64,000 nucleotides of DNA from UBA7703 sp034926785 (lineage in GTDB: Bacteria > Bacillota > Clostridia > Christensenellales > CAG-138): positions 1 to 64,000 of the forward strand of contig JAYFQU010000025.1 of NCBI GenBank assembly GCA_034926785.1, written 5' to 3'. The translations under genes and the position numbers were made by a program. Positions 1 to 9,028 of the stretch are shown piece after piece (within the stretch, counting starts at the first letter, position 1; every line of letters starts with the position of its first letter). The notes beneath the pieces were generated by a model. It was not told where the DNA came from and made no database searches. It saw nothing but the letters and a program-made list of their open reading frames with translations.

Positions 1-139
1 GCCGATGGGTTTTACTTTGGGTTAAAATGACGCGAATCGCGCCATTTTTTCACAAATTCGGCGAATGAATCGCCAAATTTGAAGGAACATGGGGGATTTT
101 CGAAATCCCCCAAACCCCCTACTGGGTTTGTTGATGCTC
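1..139 (+). repeat. Element A copy 1 (cut by window edge)
   Basis: Right-hand part of the 169-171 bp element A, near-identical by eye to the copies at 9842-10011 (inverted), 49354-49522 and 62476-62645 (inverted). It contains the hairpins GGCGA..TCGCC and GGGGGATTT..AAATCCCCC and ends in the inverted-repeat end TTTGTTGATGCTC. It abuts the terminator of mntP at 140-161. The left flank is outside the window, so a duplicated hairpin cannot be checked here. Confidence 0.9.
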
Positions 140-161
140 AAAAGCCCCGCTGTTGCGGGGC
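140..161 (-). terminator. Rho-independent terminator of mntP
   Basis: On the minus strand a GCCCCGC/GCGGGGC stem with a four-base loop is followed by TTTT. It lies 22 bases after the mntP stop codon, directly against element A copy 1. Confidence 0.8.
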
Positions 162-183
162 ACAGTCTGTCATCTCGAAAAGC

Positions 184-756
184 TTAGGCAAATACGCCAA
201 GATGTTCGAGCAGGATTCGTAGACCGATCAGCACAAGCACAACGCCGCCAACCAGCGTTGCGCGGCTTTCGTATTTTGCGCCGAAACGCTGGCCAATTGC
301 GACGCCGGCAATGGAAAGTAAACAGGTCGTAACGCCGATTGTGAGCACCGAGGGCAAAATCTGCACGTTGAGGAACGCAAAGGAGATGCCGACTGCAAGC
401 GCGTCTACGCTGGTTGCAAACGATAGGCCGATTAACTCCTTTAAATCGAGTTTGTTCTCTGCCGGGCAGCAGTTCTCCTCCCCGGGCTTGAGCGCATCGT
501 AGATCATCTTCCCTCCGATCAGGGCGAGCAGAGCGAACACAATCCAGTGATCCACGCTTGTGATCAGATGCTCAAACTGTTTTCCAAGCAGCCACCCCAA
601 GAGTGGCATGGCAGCCTGGAACCCACCGAAAAAGAGGCCGATCAGTCCCGCGTGTTTCCAATTGATCACGCGCATATTGAGGCCTTTGCAGGCGGATACC
701 GCAAACGCGTCCATCGACAGCGCTATTGCGGTAAGAAGCAGCTCTACGAATGTCAT
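184..756 (-). CDS. mntP: Manganese efflux pump MntP
   Basis: Small polytopic membrane protein of the MntP/YebN family, which exports Mn(II). Six hydrophobic segments are visible in about 190 residues, and the two family repeats carry the acidic motifs ALSMDAFAVS and SFATSVDALAVG, whose Asp residues are needed for transport in characterised members. The start at 756 is preferred over 765 because AAGGG sits nine bases upstream of it. There is only a short gap to the upstream methionine sulfoxide reductase gene, so the two may be co-transcribed; both fit metal and oxidative stress defence. No yybP-ykoY manganese riboswitch fits in the 32-base gap. Confidence 0.93.
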   Translation of the reverse strand: MTFVELLLTAIALSMDAFAVSACKGLNMRVINWKHAGLIGLFFGGFQAAMPLLGWLLGKQFEHLITSVDHWIVFALLALIGGKMIYDALKPGEENCCPAENKLDLKELIGLSFATSVDALAVGISFAFLNVQILPSVLTIGVTTCLLSIAGVAIGQRFGAKYESRATLVGGVVLVLIGLRILLEHLGVFA

Positions 757-788
757 GGAAATCATCCCTTGTCGAAAGATTATTGCCG

Positions 789-1244
789 CTAGCGGATTTT
801 GCCGGAGATGATCTCCGCCGCGCGCTCCATCTGCCGTTGATCCTCCTCGGTAAACCTGCCGATGGACGGGCTGTCGATGTCCAAAACACCAATCGGCTCA
901 CCGTTCTTGCCGCGCAGCAAAACGACCAGTTCGCTGTTGCTTGCGCTGTCACAGGCGATATGCCCGGGGAAGTTATGAACGTCCTCTACGCGCTGGGTGC
1001 AGTTTTGTGCAACTGCCGTACCGCAAACGCCCTTTCCGATCACAATTCGGGTGCAGGCAGGCTTACCCTGAAACGGGCCGAGAACCAGCGCATCGCCGCG
1101 CAGCAGGTAAAATCCGACCCAGTTGATACGCTTCAGCATCTCGTTTAAAAACGCGCTCGCGTTGGCAAGCGTGGTCATACGATCATCGTTTTCATCCAGC
1201 AATTCGCTTAGCTGCTCGCATGATTCATATAGAACTTCCTGCAA
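789..1244 (-). CDS. msrC: Free methionine-(R)-sulfoxide reductase (GAF domain)
   Basis: A single GAF domain of 151 residues, the usual length for fRMsr, which reduces free methionine-R-sulfoxide in the cytoplasm. The three redox cysteines of the family are present: GKPACTRI, GKGVCGTA and GHIACDSASN. The fold signature GVLDIDSP is near the C-terminus. Translation probably begins at TTG (1244) with GAGGTGA upstream. It lies just upstream of mntP on the same strand. Confidence 0.92.
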   Translation of the reverse strand: MQEVLYESCEQLSELLDENDDRMTTLANASAFLNEMLKRINWVGFYLLRGDALVLGPFQGKPACTRIVIGKGVCGTAVAQNCTQRVEDVHNFPGHIACDSASNSELVVLLRGKNGEPIGVLDIDSPSIGRFTEEDQRQMERAAEIISGKIR

Positions 1245-1373
1245 CCCGCATCACCTCTGTTTCGTCGAAACCATTCACAAAAAAGGGCTCGTTCGCAACA
1301 TTATAAACGAAGCACCATCGCTTTACAAGATTTCTACGCCGTGATAGAGTAGAAATTGGAAGCGAGGTTCGCC

Positions 1374-2615
1374 ATGAAGATTGAAAAACGCCGACAGTTT
1401 ATCATTAATTTCCTTTATTTTGCAATCATTTTAGGTATTGTGATTCTGCTTGCGCGGTATGCGCTTGGGGCGTTGATGCCCTTCGTTATCGCGCTGCTCG
1501 TCTCGCTTCTGCTCAAGCCGGCCGTCGCATTTTTTCAAAAAAAACTGAAGCTGCCGCGTGGGTTTACAGGTGTCATCCTTGTCGTTTTATTCTATCTCCT
1601 GCTTGGCGCCTTGCTCATCATCATCGGAGTTCAGCTCTTTGCCGCGGCCAAATCCTTTTTCTTAACGTTGCCGGCGCTCTATACCAGTTCCATCGTGCCG
1701 TGGATGAACAAGATATTTGTGTCCCTGCAGGAGTTTGCGGGACATCTTGACCCGGAAGCAACCGCGGCATACAACGTCGTCTCTGCCAATGTGACCACCT
1801 CGCTTGGCGAAACGGTTGTCAATATCTCCAAACAGGTTGTCGGGTGGGTGACAAGCTTCACGCTCAAGGCGCCAAAATTTCTGCTTCAATTGCTGATCAT
1901 GGTCATCGCGACCATCTTTCTGACCGTGGATTTTCCAAGGGTGAAGGCGTTTGTGATGCGCCAGTTTTCTCCGCGCTGGCGCGATCTGCTGCACGATGCG
2001 CGCGTTCAGCTGGGGCGTACGCTTTGGAGTTATACGCGTTCCTACGCAATGATCCTGATGGTCACCTTCGGTGAAATCGCACTTGGGCTGACGATCATCG
2101 GCATTCAGAACGCGGTCGGGATAGCGGTCGCCATCGCTTTTTTCGATATTCTGCCCGTGGTCGGCAGCGGGCTGATCCTTCTGCCCTGGACGGTTTTTAC
2201 GTTCATCTCCGGCGATCTGCTCACGGGAATCGGACTCGCCGTACTCTATGTGGTGGTCATCGTCGTGCGGCAAATCGTCGAACCAAAGATCGTCGGCGAC
2301 CGCGTCGGCCTGCATCCGCTGGTCACGCTGCTGAGTATGGTCCTTGGATCCTATCTGTTCGGCGGCATCGGCCTGCTGGGCCTGCCCATTACCGTCGCGT
2401 TGCTGCACGCGCTCAACAAAGAGGGGGCTATCCACCTCTATAAGCTCACCGACGATGCGCCGGAAGATGCGGCCGCGGCGGATAGTGAAAAACCATTTTC
2501 CGAGCCGCTGGATCCGCCGGAGGCGCAGGAGTCCTCCGCTGCTTCCTCCCCTGCGGAGGCAAAAAAAGCAACCAAGCAAAAGAGCTCTGCGTCCAAGAAC
2601 GTCGTATCAAAATAA
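1374..2615 (+). CDS. AI-2E family transporter, YtvI-like
   Basis: Integral membrane protein of about 413 residues in the AI-2E/PerM superfamily. It has two N-terminal membrane helices, a soluble region around residues 110-170, then a block of about six helices containing the family motif DILPVVGSG. In Bacillus the closest type is sporulation protein YtvI; whether it is a sporulation protein here is inference. The C-terminus is a hydrophilic, Ala/Ser/Glu/Lys-rich tail of roughly 50 residues, probably disordered. ATG 1374 is chosen over TTG 1356 because GCGAGG lies just upstream. The next gene follows after 14 bases. Confidence 0.85.
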   Translation: MKIEKRRQFIINFLYFAIILGIVILLARYALGALMPFVIALLVSLLLKPAVAFFQKKLKLPRGFTGVILVVLFYLLLGALLIIIGVQLFAAAKSFFLTLPALYTSSIVPWMNKIFVSLQEFAGHLDPEATAAYNVVSANVTTSLGETVVNISKQVVGWVTSFTLKAPKFLLQLLIMVIATIFLTVDFPRVKAFVMRQFSPRWRDLLHDARVQLGRTLWSYTRSYAMILMVTFGEIALGLTIIGIQNAVGIAVAIAFFDILPVVGSGLILLPWTVFTFISGDLLTGIGLAVLYVVVIVVRQIVEPKIVGDRVGLHPLVTLLSMVLGSYLFGGIGLLGLPITVALLHALNKEGAIHLYKLTDDAPEDAAAADSEKPFSEPLDPPEAQESSAASSPAEAKKATKQKSSASKNVVSK

Positions 2616-2629
2616 GGCGGTAACCATCC

Positions 2630-3775
2630 TTGCAAGAGACGATATCGCGCATCGACAGCCATGTTCATTTTGCGTGGCCAGTTTCGTATGAGAGCCTGAC
2701 CAGCATCCTCAATAAAACCGGGGCGGACGCGGTCTGCCTCGCCGCTCTGCCGGGAACAAGCCGTCTGGATCCGACGCCGGATCTGCTCTGCTATAAGCTG
2801 CTGTATCCGAATACGACGTTTGCGTTGGGTTGTCTGGACGTCACCGTATACGAGGCCAACCCGTTGCAATGCGGGCGGCGCTTTGTCCGCCGCGCGAAGC
2901 AATTAATGCGCATGGGCTGCGACGGGATTAAACTCCTGGAGGGCAAGCCAACGCTTCGCCGGCGCTTCCCGATCCCGGATTTTGACAGCCCGGCCTGGGA
3001 ACCCTTCTGGGCGCGCGCGGAAAAAAAACAGATTCCTTTGCTCTGGCATGTCAACGATCCCGAACAATTCTGGAATCCTGACGCCGTCCCCGCTTACGCG
3101 AAAAACTCCGGTTGGGGCTATGGGCCAGAGGATGTAAACAACGAAGCACAATATCGGCAGGTCTGGAACGTCCTCCTGCGCCATCCGCGCCTGAATCTCA
3201 CCCTGCCGCATTTCTTTTTCCTCTCCGCGCAGCTGCCGCGCATGGCGGAGTGGATCGAGCGCTTCCCCCGTCTGCGCATTGACCTCACGCCCGGCATCGA
3301 GCTATATGAAAACCTCTCCCAAACACCTGCGGAAACCCGCGCGTTCTTTTTGCGGTTTTCGGATCGCATCCAGTACGGCACGGATATCGGCGGCCGCGCG
3401 GTGCTCAAGGAGACGGCCACCGAACTCGACGAAATCGAAAGCCTGCGCCGCGTGGAGATTCTGCAGCATTTTTTGCGCGGTACAGGAGAGCGAGAAATCT
3501 GCGCGGACGGACATTATCTGCTCGGATCCGCACCGTTCACGCTGGCCGGCATGGGATTTGACGAGGAGTTGTTAAAAAAGATCGAGCGTGAGAATTTTCT
3601 TGCGTTCATCGGACGACGCGTCCCCAAGAAGGTGTGCGTTTCTTCGTTGCGTCGTTATCTGGCACGGCTCAAATGCAAGCTACTTGCACGGGAAAAACGC
3701 GCGGGCATTCCCGCCGATCTCCGTGCCGTAGCGTTTGATCTGGAAACTCTGAAGCAACTGCACCGATTATTATAA
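2630..3775 (+). CDS. Amidohydrolase-family TIM-barrel hydrolase
   Basis: Metal-dependent hydrolase of the amidohydrolase_2 type, 381 residues. The N-terminal metal motif DSHVHF, a later HVND, a histidine in LTLPHFFFLS and the aspartate in QYGTDIGGR fit the expected metal ligands. Substrate unknown. Start TTG at 2630 with AAGGCGG upstream. It is sandwiched between the YtvI-like gene and the glycerophosphodiesterase gene with short gaps, suggesting one operon. The C-terminal 60 residues are rich in Arg/Lys/Leu and not obviously part of the barrel. Confidence 0.75.
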   Translation: MQETISRIDSHVHFAWPVSYESLTSILNKTGADAVCLAALPGTSRLDPTPDLLCYKLLYPNTTFALGCLDVTVYEANPLQCGRRFVRRAKQLMRMGCDGIKLLEGKPTLRRRFPIPDFDSPAWEPFWARAEKKQIPLLWHVNDPEQFWNPDAVPAYAKNSGWGYGPEDVNNEAQYRQVWNVLLRHPRLNLTLPHFFFLSAQLPRMAEWIERFPRLRIDLTPGIELYENLSQTPAETRAFFLRFSDRIQYGTDIGGRAVLKETATELDEIESLRRVEILQHFLRGTGEREICADGHYLLGSAPFTLAGMGFDEELLKKIERENFLAFIGRRVPKKVCVSSLRRYLARLKCKLLAREKRAGIPADLRAVAFDLETLKQLHRLL

Positions 3776-3799
3776 CCGATTAGAAAGAAGGCGTCTGTT

Positions 3800-4528
3800 T
3801 TGGTCAAGGCAATCGCACATCGCGGATTCTCCTCCCGCTACCCGGAGAACACCATGCTCGCGTTTGAACGGGCAATCGAACTCGGCGCGGATGGCGCGGA
3901 GTTCGACGTTCAACTCACGAAGGACGGCGTGCCTGTCGTGTTTCACGACGAAAGTCTGCTTCGCATCACGGGCGAGGATAAGCTCGTCAAGAATCTCACG
4001 CTATCGGAACTGCAAAAATACGACATCAGCTATCGCTTTGCCGGGCAGTGCCCTGTTCAGCGAATCCCGACGCTGGAGGAGTATTTTTCGCTGGTTCAGC
4101 CTCATGATTTTTTAAGCATTCTGGAGTTTAAAACCGCCATTTTCGAATATGACGGCATCGAACAACAGGTGATCGATCAAATCCGGCGCTTCGATCTCAA
4201 CGGAAAAATTGTGCTCTCGTCGTTCAACCATTATACGCTTCTGCGCTGCAAGGCTATCGCGCCGGAACTTCCCTGCGGCATTCTCTACGAATGCCGCATC
4301 GCGGAGCCGCAGGATTATTGCCGTCGCCTCGGCATGGAATTCTTGCATCCCGATTATCGTTTTCTAAACGACTTTGAATTAAGGAAGTATGAGTTGGCGG
4401 GTGTCAAAACCAGCCCGTGGACGGTGGATGGCGATGAGGAGATTCGCTATCTCTTGAAACAGCCAAATATCTTCGCCCTTATGAGCAACAAGCCGGATCG
4501 CGTCATCGCCCTCCGGGGCGAACACTAA
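3800..4528 (+). CDS. Glycerophosphodiester phosphodiesterase
   Basis: Cytoplasmic GDPD of 242 residues, hydrolysing glycerophosphodiesters to glycerol-3-phosphate and an alcohol. The catalytic signature is intact: AHRGFSSRYPENT, then ELGADGAEFDVQLTKDG with the metal-binding E and D, and VVFHDESL with the second catalytic His. No signal peptide. Start TTG at 3800 with GAAGG eight bases upstream. Last gene of the 1374-4528 run; a strong terminator follows. Confidence 0.92.
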   Translation: MVKAIAHRGFSSRYPENTMLAFERAIELGADGAEFDVQLTKDGVPVVFHDESLLRITGEDKLVKNLTLSELQKYDISYRFAGQCPVQRIPTLEEYFSLVQPHDFLSILEFKTAIFEYDGIEQQVIDQIRRFDLNGKIVLSSFNHYTLLRCKAIAPELPCGILYECRIAEPQDYCRRLGMEFLHPDYRFLNDFELRKYELAGVKTSPWTVDGDEEIRYLLKQPNIFALMSNKPDRVIALRGEH

Positions 4529-4543
4529 CACCTCTGTTGCGCA

Positions 4544-4575
4544 AAGGCCGCCGGACTGCTCCGGCGGCCTTGTTC
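4544..4575. terminator. Bidirectional terminator between convergent genes
   Basis: AAGGCCGCCGG/CCGGCGGCCTT stem with a short loop followed by TGTT on the plus strand, between the stop codons of the GDPD gene (plus) and the FAD dehydrogenase gene (minus). Confidence 0.8.
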
Positions 4576-4577
4576 GT

Positions 4578-6194
4578 CTAAATCATTCTGCCGGGTTTGG
4601 CGAATCGTGCGAGGATTGCCTCCGCCGCCTTGATGCCGTCGATTGCGGCGGAAACTATGCCGCCCGCGTAGCCTGCGCCTTCGCCGACGGGATAGAGTCC
4701 CTCGCAGGATACGCTCTGTAAATTGTCCCCGCGTAGAATCCGCAGCGGTGCGCTCGTGCGCGTCTCAACCCCAGTGAGAACCGCCTCGCCGTCATCAAAG
4801 CCCTTAATCTGCCTTCCAAACGACGTCAACCCGTCTGCAACACCCTTCGCCACAAACCCCGGCAAAACGCCCCAGAGGTCGCAAGGCGCAACGCCGGGCT
4901 TGTAGGAGGGCGCCACCCCGCCAAAGCCGTGCGGCGTTTCCCTGCGCAGAAACGCGCCAACCGTACTCGCCGGCGCAATTGCTCCGCCGCCACCCGCACG
5001 AAACGCCGCCTGCTCCATCTTTTTTTGGAAAGCGACGCCGCCCAGCGCGCCGGGCGCATAGTCCGCCGGAGAAACCTGAACCACAATGGCTGCGTTCGCA
5101 TTTTCGGCGTTTCTTGCATAATTGCTCATGCCGTTGACAACCACCTCGTCCGATGCGGACGCGCTGGCAATCACCCTGCCGCCCGGGCACATGCAGAAGG
5201 TATAGACGCCTCGCTCGGCGCTCTGCGCGGTGAGGCGATAGTCCGCCGCGCCGAGTCGCGGATGTCCCGCAAGCTGGCCGTATTGCGCCCGGTCAATCAT
5301 CGCCTGCGGATGCTCCACGCGGACGCCGACCGCAAACGCCTTTGGCGACATGGCGATGCCGGCATCCAACAACATCTGATCCGTATCCCGCGCACCTTGA
5401 CCGATGGCGAGCACGAGCGCGGCGCAATCGATTTTCTCACGCCCCGCCGGCGACGATATCACAATCCGCCGAAGCGATCCTTCGCCCTGTTCAATCCCCG
5501 CCAACGCCGCACGGAAGCGCACCTCGCCACCGAGATGTTCAATCTCCCTGCGCATGGCGGATACCGTGCTTCTGAGCCGATCTGTCCCGATATGCGGCTT
5601 TGCGTCGATTGTGATCTCCGGCGGCGCGCCGAAGCGTACCAACGTCTCCAAAACGGTCTCTCCGCGTGTGTCCTTGCTGCGAGAGGTCAGCTTGCCGTCC
5701 GAAAAAGTGCCCGCGCCGCCCTCGCCAAACATCACGTTGGAGTCTTCGTCGAGCTCCCCTGTCGCCCAGTAGTGCGAGACGCGTTCCGCGCGCTGTTCCA
5801 CCGCGTCGCCGCGCTCCAAAACGAGCGGCGCATAGCCCGCCAAAGCGAGCTGATATGCGGCAAACAGTCCCGCCGGGCCGAGGCCGGCAACCACGATGCG
5901 TCCGCGCGGCGCCTCCGTGCCGAACTGAACCGGCTCCGGTTTCGCCTCAATAAACGGCTCGACATGCGCGTCGTTGCGCGCGATCAACCGCCCTGCCGCT
6001 ACATCGTCCAGGGACACGGCCACGCTGAGCAAAAAGTGCATATCCTGCTTTTTTCGCGCATCCAGCGCGCGGCGAATCACGCGAACGCTCTCAATCTGCC
6101 GCCGCTCCAGACCATATGTTCTCGCAATGCGATCCGCCAACTGTTCGTCATGCTCGGCGATCGGCTGCTTGATGTTCGTCATGCGCAGTTTCAT
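4578..6194 (-). CDS. FAD-dependent dehydrogenase
   Basis: Flavoprotein of about 538 residues of the large uncharacterised FAD-dependent dehydrogenase family (COG2509-like). The dinucleotide-binding motif VVAGLGPAGLFAAYQLA begins near residue 100, after an N-terminal domain resembling the family's usual extension; GEGGAGTFSDGKLTSR and a C-terminal PVGEGAGYAGGIVSAA complete the FAD site. The substrate is unknown. Start ATG 6194 has GGGGGATAG upstream, so the longer reading from 6242 is rejected. It lies after the cdaR terminator, so it is probably transcribed separately. Confidence 0.87.
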   Translation of the reverse strand: MKLRMTNIKQPIAEHDEQLADRIARTYGLERRQIESVRVIRRALDARKKQDMHFLLSVAVSLDDVAAGRLIARNDAHVEPFIEAKPEPVQFGTEAPRGRIVVAGLGPAGLFAAYQLALAGYAPLVLERGDAVEQRAERVSHYWATGELDEDSNVMFGEGGAGTFSDGKLTSRSKDTRGETVLETLVRFGAPPEITIDAKPHIGTDRLRSTVSAMRREIEHLGGEVRFRAALAGIEQGEGSLRRIVISSPAGREKIDCAALVLAIGQGARDTDQMLLDAGIAMSPKAFAVGVRVEHPQAMIDRAQYGQLAGHPRLGAADYRLTAQSAERGVYTFCMCPGGRVIASASASDEVVVNGMSNYARNAENANAAIVVQVSPADYAPGALGGVAFQKKMEQAAFRAGGGGAIAPASTVGAFLRRETPHGFGGVAPSYKPGVAPCDLWGVLPGFVAKGVADGLTSFGRQIKGFDDGEAVLTGVETRTSAPLRILRGDNLQSVSCEGLYPVGEGAGYAGGIVSAAIDGIKAAEAILARFAKPGRMI

Positions 6195-6261
6195 GTCTCT
6201 ATCCCCCGTCTTATCCGCTCTCCAATGCGTTCGCTTGCTCATTTTGTATCCCGATAGAACA

Positions 6262-6285
6262 ACGGCGGAGCCAAGGCCCCGCCGT
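6262..6285 (-). terminator. Terminator of the cdaA-cdaR operon
   Basis: ACGGCGGAGC/GCCCCGCCGT-type hairpin with a short loop, 22 bases after the cdaR stop on the minus strand. The T-run is weak (GTTGTTC), so readthrough into the FAD gene is possible. Confidence 0.55.
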
Positions 6286-6306
6286 GTAGTTGCGTAAGAG
6301 AAGCCA

Positions 6307-7602
6307 CTATTTGGGCTGATTGATCGTCACCGTTACCTCGGCGACAGAGAGTGTCGTGGTCAATTCTATGGTCGCCGCTTCATTGCGCACCATAACGGAA
6401 ATCGGAAGCTTGTAGACACCCGGCGTGAGCCCCGTCACATCCACAAAAACAGTTGCGTCGCTGCGCGAGAGCATACTCACCAAACTATATCTGCCCTGAA
6501 CCGTCAGATCGGCCGTTGGGATGTCCAGCGTCACATCCGATCGGCCAGTCTTCCCGTGCACCTGAATCTCCAGCTGCTCAAACGTTTGGCTGATGACCAT
6601 CTCTCGCACCTCCAGCAGAATGGAAACCGTGGTGCTGTCGAGAAGCCTGACGCCATCGGGGACGATCAACTCGCCGCTGACCGTCATCGTGCTATCCAGC
6701 CCGTTGATGGCGATGGGTTCCAGCTGAACCGACTCGATCTTATCCAAAACAGCTTGTTCTCCAACGAGGCGAACCGCCGCAGGCGTTGAAACAGCCTTAA
6801 TGATCTCATGGTTGGCCGCAAGGTTGTCCGCGCCAACCAGTGAACTGCTTACATCAATCGGCACGTGCTTCATCGGATAAATCGGTAGCCGCACGGTCGA
6901 GGTCGGCAATGTCCCTCTGATGATGTCCGAGGAGACCTCGTTATTGTTTTTGTCATAAAACGTCACGTCGAATGTACTGTAGATCGTGCTGGTACGGTCG
7001 CTCAAATCCACCACGCATTCGCCATGCGTGATCGTAGAGATATCCGTCTTTGGCCCCGTAATATCCAGTCTGGTCGTCGCGGAGAGCGCCTCAAAATCCG
7101 CCCAGTATCCGTCCGGCAGTTCGTCTTTGTAGGAGGTTGTGATGGGGATTGTCTTGGTGACCAGCGTATCAATCTGCACGCGTACCGTACTGGGGGAGAC
7201 GGACTGTACCACCCCCAGCGAGGAATTGACCACCGCCTGAATCGGCAGATCGTATTCTCGCGCCTCGCTGATGTTTCTGAGGCTGATGGAAGCAGTAATC
7301 GAACCTGCCGTGACGTAGGCATAGTTCGTAATCTGCGCACGAACCGTCGCCGTAACATTCTGCAGAATCTTGCTTCGATCCCCGCGCACGCAAAAGCCCT
7401 GCGCAATCAGTTCCGCTTCTCCGTCAAAACTGGTCGTCACATCGGGCACAATCTTGGTTCGAACCGGCTTTTGGTCGGTGAGTACATATCCCCAGAGCAG
7501 CATTGCAAACACAAGCGCAATGATCTTAAGCGCCATATTTTTCGTGAAAAACTGCTTCAGTCCTGTGCGGAGCCTCGCTTTGTCAATTTTAGGAATGTTC
7601 AT
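6307..7602 (-). CDS. cdaR: YbbR-domain regulator CdaR
   Basis: Membrane-anchored regulator of the diadenylate cyclase CdaA. One N-terminal membrane helix (about residues 22-42, MALKIIALVFAMLLWGYVL) is followed by extracellular YbbR repeats to residue 431; repeats can be seen around SAT..DITGP, TPAAVRLVGE and VTLDIPTADLTVQG. Its start overlaps the end of cdaA by 14 bases, the usual cdaA-cdaR arrangement of Firmicutes. glmM, the usual third gene, is not next to it. Confidence 0.93.
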   Translation of the reverse strand: MNIPKIDKARLRTGLKQFFTKNMALKIIALVFAMLLWGYVLTDQKPVRTKIVPDVTTSFDGEAELIAQGFCVRGDRSKILQNVTATVRAQITNYAYVTAGSITASISLRNISEAREYDLPIQAVVNSSLGVVQSVSPSTVRVQIDTLVTKTIPITTSYKDELPDGYWADFEALSATTRLDITGPKTDISTITHGECVVDLSDRTSTIYSTFDVTFYDKNNNEVSSDIIRGTLPTSTVRLPIYPMKHVPIDVSSSLVGADNLAANHEIIKAVSTPAAVRLVGEQAVLDKIESVQLEPIAINGLDSTMTVSGELIVPDGVRLLDSTTVSILLEVREMVISQTFEQLEIQVHGKTGRSDVTLDIPTADLTVQGRYSLVSMLSRSDATVFVDVTGLTPGVYKLPISVMVRNEAATIELTTTLSVAEVTVTINQPK

Positions 7603-8455
7603 GCGATCCCTCCGTCGGCTTGCGCTTCAGCCAGCTGAAGGCGGAAGAATTCCCCGCCTGCAAAAACAGGCTTTCCAATACGTTGTTCAGCGCTTTGGCG
7701 TCGATATAACGAACAAGCTTGCCATCCCGCGCAATCGAGATGGCCCCTGTTTCTTCGGACACGATGATGGTGATACTGTCCGAAACGGAAGAAACGCCAA
7801 GCGCCGCGCGATGCCGTGTCCCGAGTTCCCGCGAAACCGTAAGATCGTCTGAAAGCGGGAGGAAACATCCCGCCGCAATCAGCGTGGATCCGCGAACAAC
7901 CACCGCGCCGTCATGCAGCGGGGTATTCGGTTCAAAGATATTTTCGATCAACGCGCCGGAGAGCAGACCTTCAATGCGCGTCCCCGTGCCGATGATATCC
8001 CCAAGTCCCGTCTTTTGCTCAAACACAATCAGCGCGCCAACGCGGCGATGGGAGAGCGAGAGGATCGCGGTCTGCATATCGCGAATCAGCGCCGTGTTCT
8101 GCATGCTGGAGGCATCCAGCCAAGCGCTTCCAAGGCGCTTTCCGCTGCGCCCAAGCTTTTCCAATACGCGGCGAATCTCCGGCTGAAAGAGGATGAACAG
8201 CACGATGATGATCGAGCCGGATGTCAAGATGGAATCCAGCAGCCAGCTTAATATGGTCAGCGAGAGCAACTGGCTCACGATCGAGCACAAAAACAAAAGC
8301 CCAATCCCCTTGAGCACCTCGTATGCGCGCGTCTCTTTTGTCCAGACAATGAGTTTGTAAATGAGAACGGCAATGATCACAATATCGAGAAAATCCAGTA
8401 TGGAGAATTGCGAAAACCCGCTGGCAAGCGCCTTTGTAATGCTGTTATACGACAA
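7589..8455 (-). CDS. cdaA: Diadenylate cyclase CdaA (c-di-AMP synthase)
   Basis: Makes c-di-AMP from two ATP at the membrane. Three N-terminal membrane helices (about residues 20-95) precede the DAC domain, in which both catalytic signatures are intact: PLHDGAVVVRG and GTRHRAALG. Length 288, slightly longer than the B. subtilis type. Start TTG at 8455 has GGGAG about nine bases upstream. Translationally coupled to cdaR. c-di-AMP usually controls potassium and osmolyte uptake and wall homeostasis in this phylum. Confidence 0.96.
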   Translation of the reverse strand: MSYNSITKALASGFSQFSILDFLDIVIIAVLIYKLIVWTKETRAYEVLKGIGLLFLCSIVSQLLSLTILSWLLDSILTSGSIIIVLFILFQPEIRRVLEKLGRSGKRLGSAWLDASSMQNTALIRDMQTAILSLSHRRVGALIVFEQKTGLGDIIGTGTRIEGLLSGALIENIFEPNTPLHDGAVVVRGSTLIAAGCFLPLSDDLTVSRELGTRHRAALGVSSVSDSITIIVSEETGAISIARDGKLVRYIDAKALNNVLESLFLQAGNSSAFSWLKRKPTEGSHEHS

Positions 8456-8505
8456 TTTGACGCTCTCCCTTCCGCCAGTATTTTCCCGTTTAAATTCACA
8501 TAAAA

Positions 8506-8706
8506 CTACTCGTCGATCACATGTTCGGCGATGTCGGTTTCGTATGCGATTACTTTTTCATTGAGGGCCTTTCCCGTAAGTTTGCCGGATTCCTCATATT
8601 CCCGCACGACGAGCTCGGCCAATTCCCTTTGCCGGCGAAGGCCTTCGTCATCCAAAATCGGCTCTTCTATCGGTAATCCGTCAAGTTTTCTGACCTTTGT
8701 TTTCAT
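8506..8706 (-). CDS. Small charged hypothetical protein
   Basis: 66 residues, very rich in Glu, Lys, Arg and Asp, predicted helical, no membrane segment. Not recognised. It has its own likely promoter: on the minus strand an extended -10 TGATATAAT lies about 33 bases upstream of the ATG, and AGGCAGGA is seven bases before the start. Promoter, Shine-Dalgarno and clean stop support a real gene. Confidence 0.6.
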   Translation of the reverse strand: MKTKVRKLDGLPIEEPILDDEGLRRQRELAELVVREYEESGKLTGKALNEKVIAYETDIAEHVIDE

Positions 8707-8751
8707 GATATATCCTGCCTAACATTTTTATTATATCATAATACAATCGTC

Positions 8752-8973
8752 TTATCTTTGGTCGAAATTTGAATTTTCCGTGGAATTTGATGTATGCGGC
8801 TTTACTTTATGCACTTTCGGTTGCATTGCCCCGCCCGACCGCGGCGCCGAGGCCGGGCAAGCGCCACCGCCGCTTCCGTGATGCGACATGCGCTGAATTT
8901 GCGTTTGATTATGATATGCCGTGGTTGTGACGCCGCCAGGAAATAAGGGCCCAGACTTTGTTATTACCATCAT
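8752..8973 (-). CDS. Doubtful small ORF
   Basis: 73 codons with a His/Gly/Ser-rich middle (MSHHGSGGGACPASAP). It has no Shine-Dalgarno site, and its first ATG overlaps the -10 box of a minus-strand promoter candidate (8969-8996), so it may not be translated from that ATG. A shorter form beginning at the internal Met is possible. This stretch may instead be an untranslated leader for the small gene at 8506-8706. Confidence 0.25.
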   Translation of the reverse strand: MMVITKSGPLFPGGVTTTAYHNQTQIQRMSHHGSGGGACPASAPRSGGAMQPKVHKVKPHTSNSTENSNFDQR

Positions 8974-8996
8974 ATCGTGATAAAATGAATTGTCAA
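8958..8996. promoter_or_regulatory. Overlapping divergent promoters
   Basis: Plus strand: TTGTTA (8958-8963), 17-base spacer, TAAAAT (8981-8986), reading towards the gene at 9029. Minus strand: TTGACA (8991-8996), 16-base spacer, TATGAT (8969-8974), reading leftwards. The two overlap, so firing of one should exclude the other. Confidence 0.55.
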
Positions 8997-9028
8997 CACT
9001 TCACATATCGCCTGTTTCCGGAGGGTGT

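Noticed and set aside
757..788. Manganese riboswitch upstream of mntP
   Set aside because: Only 32 bases separate mntP from the upstream gene, too short for a yybP-ykoY element.
4929..6257. Plus-strand open frame of 442 codons
   Set aside because: Antisense to the FAD dehydrogenase gene; Arg/His-rich composition typical of a shadow frame.
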